This document shows, piece after piece, positions 1-6,280 of a stretch of 7,030 nucleotides of DNA. The number at the start of each line of letters is the position of its first letter. Position 1 is the first letter of the stretch. Where the stretch lies: assembly GCA_025360565.1 (NCBI GenBank), contig JANYBY010000136.1, positions 1 to 7,030 on the forward strand, in the 5' to 3' direction. The stretch comes from Bacteroidota bacterium (GTDB taxonomy: Bacteria; Bacteroidota; Bacteroidia; B-17B0; Aurantibacillaceae). The notes beneath the pieces were generated by a model. The model was not told the origin of the DNA and did not search any database. It worked only from the letters and a program-made list of their open reading frames with translations. The translations under genes and the position numbers were made by a program.

Positions 1-2401
1 CTTTTTCAAGTTCATTTTCAAGACCCGCGTCTTTTACTTTTTCGGTTAACGAAACCACTGCCACAGGTAATTTCATTGAAGGATCGTTTATGTTTACCCA
101 GGAATCGTTCATTCTGTAAATTTGCCAATTGCAAAAAGGAACGATCACCACCGGAAATTCCAATCCTTTGCAGGCGTGAATGGTCATTATTTTTACGGCA
201 TTACTGTTTTCCTGAATAATAACCGAAGCTTTTTTCATCCTGCTTTCCCACCAATTAGTGAATTGAGTTAAATTGGAGTTTTTGGTAACTAAAAATTCGT
301 TCACCTCGTCTAAAAAAAAGCGGATATATAAATGATTTGTTTTATTTAACCCCAACAGCGAAATAATGTGGATGCAATTATCGAGCAAATTCTTTAATAA
401 AAAATCACCGGCATCAACACTTATTCCAAGGGAATTTAAAATTTTGTAAAGTGTTTCTTTACCCGAAAGTTTTTGGAGCGAATCGTTAAATTGTGCATTT
501 GTAATTTGTTTCGACTGTAATAAATAATTTAAAACCGCGCCCGCGCTTACTTCATCCTGATCGTTGTTTAAATAATTTAAAAAACAAATGAGGGTGTTTA
601 CCTCTTCATTATTTTTTAATAATAACGAATCGGATGATACCACCGGAATATTTTGCTCAACCAGATAATTCGCAATAAGGTTGCCCTGGTTATTTGTGCG
701 ACAAATAATGCAAATGTCCTTAAAACTAAAACCGGACTCTAAAGCGGAAAAAGTATGTTCTTTTATTTGTTCAAAATTAAAAGTGTCGAGCGCCTCTTTA
801 TCTAATTTGCCTGTGTTTACGCTTATGTAGCCAATGTGATCGTTTTCTGTTTTTTGAAAATGATCTTTGTAAATGGAAGAATTATCGTCGTTCAATAATT
901 TTTTGCTGAGCGAATCAAATAGGGTGTTATTAAAATCAACCACTGTTTTAACGCTGCGGTAATTTGTACCGAGATTTTTTTCTTTAAAATTGCGGGTTAA
1001 AGTATCTATCCGCTCTTGTACTATAAAACTTCCTGTAATATTTTCAACGTTGGGCAGATTTGCAAATTGTTTTACATTGGCATTTCTCCAACGGTAAATA
1101 CTTTGTTTACCATCGCCTACAATTAAGTTAAACCAGCCGCCGGCCAATGAATTATCCAGCAAGGGTAAAATATTTTGCCATTGTAATCCGCTTGTATCCT
1201 GAAATTCATCCAATAAATAATGATGGTATCTTTCTCCTAATCGTTCGTAAATAAAAGGTGTTGGTTCGTTATTTATCAGCTCAAAGATCTTCTGGTTAAA
1301 CTCGCTGATGAATACGATCTGCTCTTCATCTTTTTTAGCCCGACTTATTTCTTCAATTTTTTTAATAAGCATTAACTGGTAAATTTGTTTATTCAGTAAT
1401 TGGCAAAGGGCGTAATGTTTGTAATGCTGATGAATGTATTCTATTAGCGGAATTGCAAAGCCGGTTAAGGTTTGGTTGATTGTGCTTGAATTGGGGACGG
1501 AATTATCTTTTAGCCATTTATTTTTACTTATGGCTTCCGTTACCCTACTGCCATCAGCGTCCTCAAGGCTTACTTCGTTTTTTGAACACTTATTAAAAAA
1601 GTTAATAGCTCCGTTTTTTCCGTAATGAAAATCACTTTCGGTTAAATTATTTTTCCGGATAAAATCAATGGCTTCTTTTCCTTCTGTTCTTATGAACTCG
1701 TTATATGATCTAATGAATTGAAAAAAATCTTTTCTGAATTCTTCCAATTCCTGAGCATTAAATTTATCAAGTTGCTGTACATATTCTCCTGCATTTTCTT
1801 TTTGCAGAAGTTTTACAAACTCTAAAATACTTTTTTCGGGATCCCACGAAGAATTGTCCTCTACTTTGTTGATCGAATAATCTTTTAGCAATTTTGTGAT
1901 GTATTCGTCTTCGCCAATTTTACTTAAAAGTTCGGCCACAACTTTACCGTAAAAACCTTCCACATCAGTTTCTAAATTAAAATTTACCGGCAAATTCAGA
2001 TCATAAGCAAATGTTTTAACGATCTTGTGGGTAAAGCTATCAATGGTACCGATAGAAAAATCGGAGTAATTGTGCAAAATATTACTGAGTAATTTTTCGC
2101 ATCTGCTTTTTAATTCATTTGCATTGATCTTTAACTCTTCCGAAAGCAATTTACCCACTTGGGGCATTTCTCCCTGACCGCCAATTTTTTCCAGCGCTTC
2201 AATAATTCGGCTTTTCATTTCGGCGGCCGCTTTATTGGTAAAGGTTACAGCAAGAATGCGTTTGTAATTGTAGTTCAGTTTTTTTTCGTCACATAACGCA
2301 AGGCGCAAATATTCTTTTACAAGTGTAAAGGTTTTACCGCTGCCGGCACTTGATTTATAAACTACGAAATTGGACAAGGCTAAAATGTTTTGTAGGTCCA
2401 A
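1..2401 (-). CDS. UvrD/RecB-like superfamily 1A DNA helicase (AddA-type), C-terminus cut by window edge
   Basis: The frame is open for 800 codons and leaves the window at the left edge. Helicase motifs appear in order, numbered from the TTG at 2401: Walker A SSAGSGKT (17-24), motif Ia VTFTNKAAAEM (~52-62), GTIDSF (~118-123), Walker B LDEFQD (397-402), motif III VGDGKQSIYRW (428-438), NYRS (480-483) and motif V TIHACKGLEF (740-749). This is the ATP-driven 3'-5' translocase core of the AddA/RecB group, which unwinds DNA ends for recombination repair. Motif VI and any C-terminal PD-(D/E)XK nuclease domain would lie outside the window, so nuclease activity cannot be judged. No ATG lies between the in-frame stop at 2411-2413 and Walker A. 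The start must therefore be TTG, at 2401 or at 2377 (which would give a protein starting SNFVVYKSSAG). Both lie in a long hairpin. The gene begins 52 bases after the dehydrogenase. Family call very sure; exact start and gene name are not. Confidence 0.95.
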   Translation of the reverse strand, partial: MDLQNILALSNFVVYKSSAGSGKTFTLVKEYLRLALCDEKKLNYNYKRILAVTFTNKAAAEMKSRIIEALEKIGGQGEMPQVGKLLSEELKINANELKSRCEKLLSNILHNYSDFSIGTIDSFTHKIVKTFAYDLNLPVNFNLETDVEGFYGKVVAELLSKIGEDEYITKLLKDYSINKVEDNSSWDPEKSILEFVKLLQKENAGEYVQQLDKFNAQELEEFRKDFFQFIRSYNEFIRTEGKEAIDFIRKNNLTESDFHYGKNGAINFFNKCSKNEVSLEDADGSRVTEAISKNKWLKDNSVPNSSTINQTLTGFAIPLIEYIHQHYKHYALCQLLNKQIYQLMLIKKIEEISRAKKDEEQIVFISEFNQKIFELINNEPTPFIYERLGERYHHYLLDEFQDTSGLQWQNILPLLDNSLAGGWFNLIVGDGKQSIYRWRNANVKQFANLPNVENITGSFIVQERIDTLTRNFKEKNLGTNYRSVKTVVDFNNTLFDSLSKKLLNDDNSSIYKDHFQKTENDHIGYISVNTGKLDKEALDTFNFEQIKEHTFSALESGFSFKDICIICRTNNQGNLIANYLVEQNIPVVSSDSLLLKNNEEVNTLICFLNYLNNDQDEVSAGAVLNYLLQSKQITNAQFNDSLQKLSGKETLYKILNSLGISVDAGDFLLKNLLDNCIHIISLLGLNKTNHLYIRFFLDEVNEFLVTKNSNLTQFTNWWESRMKKASVIIQENSNAVKIMTIHACKGLEFPVVIVPFCNWQIYRMNDSWVNINDPSMKLPVAVVSLTEKVKDAGLENELEK

Positions 2402-2413
2402 TTTCGTAAATCA
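2351..2413 (-). repeat. Long inverted repeat/hairpin over the helicase start
   Basis: A perfect 13-bp inverted repeat, TACGAAATTGGAC at 2363-2375 and GTCCAATTTCGTA at 2396-2408, encloses 20 bases. That loop can itself pair (CTAAAA at 2380-2385 with TTTT..AG at 2388-2395, leaving GT bulged). Outside the repeat, TGATT (2351-2355) pairs with AATCA (2409-2413) across a 7-base bulge. In the minus-strand mRNA the fold covers both possible TTG starts of the helicase. No T-run follows the stem, so an intrinsic terminator is unlikely. A translational control role is inferred; the repeat itself is seen directly. Confidence 0.8.
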
Positions 2414-2453
2414 GAATGACAATTTTAGAATAAGATCTTAAAATTTATAAAGA

Positions 2454-3224
2454 TCACTGCGCATTCCATCCGCCATCAACAGGAATAGCTGTCCCTGTAA
2501 TAGTTGATGAACCCTCGGAAGCGAGGAGGAGGGCCAATTGCCCCAATACTTCAACGGGTACAAACTCTTTTACCGCTTGTTTTAAAAGCATTACTTTATT
2601 TACCACTTCATCAGGGCTCATGTTATGCGCTTTAGCCTGGTCGGCAATTTGTTTTTCAACCAAAGGCGTTTTTACGTAGCCGGGGCAAATGGCATTGCAG
2701 GTAATATTAAATGGTGCGCCTTCTAAACCCAGCGTTTTTGTAAAACCAACAATACCGTGTTTGCTGGCAACATAAGCGCTTTTAAATTCGCTGGCAACCA
2801 AACCATGCGCTGATGCGATATTAATAATGCGCCCGAATTTACGTTCTTTCATCCCTTTCCAAACCGCTTTGCTCAGGTAAAATGCCGAGGTTAAATTGAT
2901 CCCGATAATGGCGTTCCATTTATCATCCGGAAAATCTTCTATTGGCGATACATGTTGAATACCAGCGTTATTTATTAAAACATCAATTTTTCCGAATTTG
3001 GCAATGCCATCATCTACCATTTTTCTAAGTTCTTCAGGCTTTAACATGTTAGCGTTACTGTACATAATACCAACGCCAAATTCTTTTCCTATCTCGTCGG
3101 CAATCTCCTGACCGTTAGTTTCAAGCCCGTTAAAAATAATATTGTATTGTTTTGTTTTGGCGAATTCGTGCGCAATGCCTAAACCAATGCCGCTGGTGCT
3201 TCCTGTAATTAAAACTGTTTTCAT
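2454..3224 (-). CDS. bdhA: D-3-hydroxybutyrate dehydrogenase (short-chain dehydrogenase, EC 1.1.1.30)
   Basis: A cytosolic NAD-dependent enzyme of 256 residues that interconverts (R)-3-hydroxybutyrate and acetoacetate in ketone-body or polyhydroxybutyrate metabolism. The Rossmann motif TGSTSGIG is at 7-14 and NNAG at 85-88. The catalytic tetrad is N110, S138, Y151, K155. The residues known to bind the substrate carboxylate in the Pseudomonas fragi enzyme (Q94, H144, K152, Q196) all appear here with a constant offset of four: Q90, H140, K148, Q192. The segment PGYVKTPLVEKQI (181-193) is typical of this subfamily, and the length is usual. I chose the ATG at 3224 because it gives the standard MKTVLITG beginning. 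A TTG at 3245 would add seven lysine-rich residues and overlaps a likely -7 promoter box. The gene follows carbonic anhydrase by 58 bases and may be read with it or from its own promoter. Other SDR substrates are unlikely given the conserved substrate pocket. Confidence 0.93.
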   Translation of the reverse strand: MKTVLITGSTSGIGLGIAHEFAKTKQYNIIFNGLETNGQEIADEIGKEFGVGIMYSNANMLKPEELRKMVDDGIAKFGKIDVLINNAGIQHVSPIEDFPDDKWNAIIGINLTSAFYLSKAVWKGMKERKFGRIINIASAHGLVASEFKSAYVASKHGIVGFTKTLGLEGAPFNITCNAICPGYVKTPLVEKQIADQAKAHNMSPDEVVNKVMLLKQAVKEFVPVEVLGQLALLLASEGSSTITGTAIPVDGGWNAQ

Positions 3225-3242
3225 TTTAGATTTTTTGTACTT

Positions 3243-3250
3243 CAAATCTA
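3243..3250 (-). promoter_or_regulatory. Candidate Bacteroidota -7 box before the dehydrogenase
   Basis: On the minus strand this reads TAGATTTG, an exact match to the Bacteroidota -7 consensus TAnnTTTG. It ends 18 bases before the ATG at 3224. I see no good -33 TTG/TTTG element at the usual distance, so this is a half-supported promoter. If real, it would let the dehydrogenase be expressed apart from the sulP-can pair. Confidence 0.4.
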
Positions 3251-3282
3251 ATTAAAATTTAAACAGCATCTAAAGATTACCT

Positions 3283-3933
3283 TTATAAATTAAACCGGTA
3301 AATATTTGGGATGTCCTCCTTTTCGTCGTGGATCACGCATAGATCGGTAATTAAACCGCTATTTATGCCATAAACCCAGCCATGCAAGTGGAGGGGACGT
3401 TCGCGCCAGGCTTTTTGAACAATTATTGTTTTTGCTAGATTTCTTACCTGTTCTACTACACTTAATTCAGTTAACCTATCTGCTCTTTTATCAAGGTCTG
3501 CAATTGCTTCAAGCTCGACATCGTATTTATTATAAACATCCTTAATGTTACAAAGCCATTGATCAACCAGGCCATTCATATTATTATTCATAGATGCCCT
3601 TATGCCACCGCAACCGTAATGCCCGCATACAATAATGTGTTTTACTTTTAAAACATTTACCGCGTATTCTAAAACACTTAATACATTAAGATCGGTATTG
3701 CTTACAAGATTGGCAATATTCCGGTGTACAAATAATTCTCCGCTCTCGGTATTTGTAACTGCGTTTGAGGGCACCCTGCTGTCGCTACAGCCGATCCACA
3801 AGTAATCGGGCTTTTGACCGAGCGATAATTTCTTAAAATATTCCGGATCGTCGAATCTTTTTGATAAAGAAAATTTTTTATTTCCGTCAATTAGTCTTTT
3901 GTAACTTTTTTCCATCATTTCCTTGTCTTCCAT
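3283..3933 (-). CDS. can: Beta-class carbonic anhydrase
   Basis: A zinc enzyme of 216 residues for reversible CO2 hydration to bicarbonate, expected in the cytosol (no signal peptide). The zinc ligands are C49, H105 and C108 (CSDSR at 49-53, GHYGCGG at 104-110), with the D51-R53 dyad. Spacing is identical to E. coli Can (C42, H98, C101) at a constant offset of seven. The residues that form the non-catalytic bicarbonate pocket in the Haemophilus influenzae enzyme (W39, R64, Y181) also appear at the same offset as W46, R71 and Y188. This suggests a type II, bicarbonate-inhibited enzyme that switches off when bicarbonate is high. The ATG at 3933 was kept; further ATGs at residues 6 and 7 are possible starts and would change nothing important. 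The gene begins 19 bases after the SulP transporter, so the two are almost surely co-transcribed and serve bicarbonate supply or pH balance together. Confidence 0.96.
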   Translation of the reverse strand: MEDKEMMEKSYKRLIDGNKKFSLSKRFDDPEYFKKLSLGQKPDYLWIGCSDSRVPSNAVTNTESGELFVHRNIANLVSNTDLNVLSVLEYAVNVLKVKHIIVCGHYGCGGIRASMNNNMNGLVDQWLCNIKDVYNKYDVELEAIADLDKRADRLTELSVVEQVRNLAKTIIVQKAWRERPLHLHGWVYGINSGLITDLCVIHDEKEDIPNIYRFNL

Positions 3934-3952
3934 AATTTACATTTGTTATTTA

Positions 3953-5500
3953 TTAATGATTGGTTAATATTTCTACTTCTTGAATGTCTTCCAGATTTAC
4001 TTCTATGTTGTGTAGTAATGAGGATTGTTTAAAGGCACTGATCATTTCCAAAATATCTTTGTCAATAAAGGCAGCTCTTCCACCGTCAATAAACACAACA
4101 GAATTAGGCTGAATACTTTTAAAAAGTTCAATGAATTTTCCTTTATTGATGAACGTGATGTTTTGTGAAAGTTTTATAAAGTAATGCAGTTTTCCGTCAA
4201 TAGTATCTTTAATAACCCTAAACGGTGATTTGTAATTTTGTTTGAGAATAAAAATAATGGCAATAACAATGCCAATAGAAACCCCTCTTAACAGATCGGT
4301 AAACAACATCACCAGAATGGTTAATATAAAAGGAAGGAATTGATCGAGCCCTTGTTTATACATGTTCTTATACAAAGAAGGTTTTGCAAGATTGTACCCC
4401 GTTAAAATTAAAATTGCGGCTAATGCCGAAAGCGGAATTAATTGCAAAAGACCGGGTAATAAAAATATGGCGATCAAAAAAAGTACGCCATGTATAATGG
4501 AAGATAATTGAGTTTTGCCTCCCGCACTTACATTTGCAGAGCTTCTAACGATAACAGAAGTGATGGGCAAACCACCGATTAAGCCACTAATTAAATTACC
4601 GGTACCCTGCGCAATTAACTCGCGGTTGGTTGGCGTTATGTTATTATCGGGATCTAATTTATCAATGGCTTCAATAGAGAGCAGGGACTCTAAACTGGCC
4701 ACAGCGGCAATGATGGCGGCCACTTCGTAAACTTTCGGATTGTTCCACGCGCTGAAATCGGGATGTGTTAGCGATGTAAAAAAATGATGAAGGCTTCCAA
4801 ACTCCGGTAATTTTACAAGGTGTTCTTCTTTTACTTCAAATTGAGGGATTGCCCTGTTAAATATTAGATCAATAAGAATGGCAACGATCACCACTACCAA
4901 GGCAGAAGGCATTTGTGACATAAATTTATTTTGTTTTACGAATTTTGTTTTCCAAAATAAAAGAATGGCAATTGAAACAACTGCAATGATGATAGAACCC
5001 ATACTTACATAATCCATCATGTGGTTAAATTCCGAGAAACTATTTTCTCCGTCGCCCTGAAAAAATGTTTCGTCACCTTCGGGGTCTTTGTCGTAACCCA
5101 CTAAATGCGGTATTTGTTTTACGATCAAAATAATTCCAATGGCAGATAACATGCCTTTAATAACAGAATTAGGAAAATAATATCCGATCGTTCCCGCTTT
5201 TATTACTCCTAAAATAATTTGAAATAAGCCCGCAATGGCTACCGCAAGTAAAAACGCTTCAAACGAACCAAGTTGGCTCACCGAGGTGAGTACGATGCTG
5301 GTAAGGCCCGCCGCGGGACCGCTTACTGAGAGTTTTGAGCCGCTTATAGCAGAAACAACAATGCCGCCAACAATGCCCGAAATAATGCCGGAAAAAAGCG
5401 GTGCATTTTGAGCCAAAGCAATGCCTAAACACAATGGCAAAGCAATCAGGAAGACAACAAGTCCGGCTTTGGCATCAGAAAATAAAAATTTTGGTTTCAT
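3953..5500 (-). CDS. SulP family anion transporter, probable bicarbonate importer, with compact STAS domain
   Basis: An inner-membrane protein of 515 residues with a SulP/SLC26 core at about 8-420: many hydrophobic helices, the conserved GPAAGLT stretch (61-67) in the first repeat, SLES in the middle (269-272), and the family signature around ITSVIVRSSANVSAGGKT (313-330). A soluble tail (about 437-505) looks like a short STAS domain: strand LHYFIKLS, then FIELFKSI, then VVFIDGG and NIEVNLEDI. The usual DSSG loop reads DKDI (480-483), so the phosphorylatable serine is missing. SulP proteins carry bicarbonate, sulfate or other anions with Na+ or H+. Bicarbonate is inferred here from the carbonic anhydrase 19 bases downstream, a pairing known in marine Bacteroidota and other bacteria. 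The start is the ATG at 5500, giving MKPKFLFSDAKAGLVVFL with the first helix immediately after. Family certain; substrate moderately so. Confidence 0.93.
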   Translation of the reverse strand: MKPKFLFSDAKAGLVVFLIALPLCLGIALAQNAPLFSGIISGIVGGIVVSAISGSKLSVSGPAAGLTSIVLTSVSQLGSFEAFLLAVAIAGLFQIILGVIKAGTIGYYFPNSVIKGMLSAIGIILIVKQIPHLVGYDKDPEGDETFFQGDGENSFSEFNHMMDYVSMGSIIIAVVSIAILLFWKTKFVKQNKFMSQMPSALVVVIVAILIDLIFNRAIPQFEVKEEHLVKLPEFGSLHHFFTSLTHPDFSAWNNPKVYEVAAIIAAVASLESLLSIEAIDKLDPDNNITPTNRELIAQGTGNLISGLIGGLPITSVIVRSSANVSAGGKTQLSSIIHGVLFLIAIFLLPGLLQLIPLSALAAILILTGYNLAKPSLYKNMYKQGLDQFLPFILTILVMLFTDLLRGVSIGIVIAIIFILKQNYKSPFRVIKDTIDGKLHYFIKLSQNITFINKGKFIELFKSIQPNSVVFIDGGRAAFIDKDILEMISAFKQSSLLHNIEVNLEDIQEVEILTNH

Positions 5501-5529
5501 GAATTTAAATTTTAAACAATAAATAAAAC

Positions 5530-5543
5530 ACGTTGATTAACGT
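5530..5543. promoter_or_regulatory. Short palindrome upstream of the SulP gene
   Basis: ACGTT-GATT-AACGT forms a perfect 5-bp inverted repeat with a 4-base centre. It lies 29 bases before the SulP start, inside the 64-base gap after the acidic-protein gene. Such a site could be an operator for the transporter-anhydrase pair. It is short, the region is AT-rich, and no regulator gene is in view, so chance is a fair alternative. Confidence 0.25.
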
Positions 5544-5564
5544 ATTAATTGTAATGCAAAAAAT

Positions 5565-5873
5565 TTAAAACCTTGGAGGCGGGGTGGTAATGCTGGCGTC
5601 GGTAAAACTGTAAAGTTCTTTTTTAACATAAAAGGCTTTACATGAAGCTAACTCTTTATAGTAGCTAAAAGTAAGGGTTTGGTTTATCTGATCGTCTTTG
5701 CTTTCGGTTGAATCGTCATCGCAGGTATCGTCGTCTCCTGAATTGTCATCCGATTTTTTACACAGTTCCGTATCAGGGCCCGACTCTTCTTCCAGCACAG
5801 GGATGTACTGGAACACGGTAAGCGCCATCGCGAAGATGGAAATGAAAATAAAAATATATCTTGTATTTTTCAA
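5565..5873 (-). CDS. Small exported acidic protein of unknown function
   Basis: I do not recognise this 102-residue protein. Residues 1-25 form a basic start (KNTR) followed by a long hydrophobic stretch, IFIFISIFAMALTVF, so it is probably a signal peptide or membrane anchor. Residues 28-61 are extremely acidic: 16 Asp/Glu in 34 residues, in runs such as EEE, DDD and DDD, with cysteines at 38 and 51. A third cysteine (78) lies in the more ordinary tail, which ends TPPPRF. The start must be the TTG at 5873, since an in-frame stop lies two codons upstream and the first ATG (residue 16) would cut the hydrophobic segment. A TATATTTG box 10 bases upstream supports it. It lies 74 bases after the RND remnant and 64 before the SulP gene. 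Calcium or metal binding by the acidic patch is conceivable but unproven. Confidence 0.7.
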   Translation of the reverse strand: MKNTRYIFIFISIFAMALTVFQYIPVLEEESGPDTELCKKSDDNSGDDDTCDDDSTESKDDQINQTLTFSYYKELASCKAFYVKKELYSFTDASITTPPPRF

Positions 5874-5883
5874 AGTTCAGAAA

Positions 5884-5891
5884 CAAATATA
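5884..5891 (-). promoter_or_regulatory. Candidate Bacteroidota -7 box before the small acidic protein
   Basis: The minus strand reads TATATTTG, an exact TAnnTTTG match, 10 bases before the TTG start at 5873. No clear -33 element is seen. If used, transcription would start close to the start codon with a very short leader, and could continue into the SulP-carbonic anhydrase genes. Confidence 0.4.
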
Positions 5892-5947
5892 AACACAATT
5901 TTTAAATAGTGAGATAAAATTTATTTAGGTAAAATGAACCGATCACT

Positions 5948-6280
5948 TTAAAGAGGGAGATGTTTTTTTCGCTGGGCCCAGTAATAAAATATTGGAAATA
6001 TGATAAGCGTAAAAATAGTGGCGGTAACAAGTCCGCCAATGATGACTACTGCCAATGGCTTTTGCGATTCGGAACCAATTCCGGTAGATAATGCGGCGGG
6101 CATTAGGCCTATGGCAGCCATTAATGCTGTCATAACAACCGGCCTTGTCCTTACTCTTACAGCTGCCAGAATAGAAGTTTCCAAATTCATTTTAAGTTTT
6201 AAATTGGCATGAAATTCGGAAATAAGAATAACCCCGTTTTGAATACAAATACCGAATAAGGCTATAAAACCAACGCCGCC
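5948..6280 (-). pseudogene. 3'-terminal fragment of a CusA/CzcA-type heavy-metal RND efflux pump gene
   Basis: The last ~110 residues of the chimera match the end of inner-membrane heavy-metal/proton antiporters. They hold a helix GFIALFGICIQNGVILIS, the loop with VRTRPVVMTALMAAIGLMPAA, the stretch GIGSESQKPLAVVIIGG, and a last helix ending FPIFYYW, followed by a basic tail and a stop. Such pumps are about 1,000-1,050 residues, so roughly nine tenths is missing, including the periplasmic metal-binding domain and proton-relay helices. It cannot pump metal. An intact operon of this type would also have membrane-fusion and outer-membrane partners; none is in this window. Confidence 0.8.

Noticed and set aside
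1434..1625. Plus-strand open frame inside the helicase gene
   Set aside because: It is antisense to a continuous, motif-rich helicase frame and has no recognisable protein features.
2431..2440. 10-bp palindrome TAAGATCTTA between dehydrogenase and helicase, with weak flanking AATTTTA/TAAAATT pairing
   Set aside because: It lies in AT-rich DNA and no T-run follows on the minus strand, so terminator or operator status cannot be supported.
3225..3245. TTG at 3245 as the dehydrogenase start
   Set aside because: It adds a lysine-rich leader not typical of the family and overlaps the TAGATTTG box; the ATG at 3224 gives the standard N-terminus.
3702..3890. Second minus-strand frame inside carbonic anhydrase
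   Set aside because: It overlaps the zinc-site region in another frame; the anhydrase frame explains the DNA fully.
4515..4730. Plus-strand open frame inside the SulP gene
   Set aside because: It mirrors the signature region of the transporter on the other strand; no independent support.
5698..5892. Plus-strand Ser-rich open frame opposite the acidic protein
   Set aside because: Asp codons (GAT/GAC) read as Ser or Val-rich on the reverse strand; this is the usual shadow of an acidic stretch.
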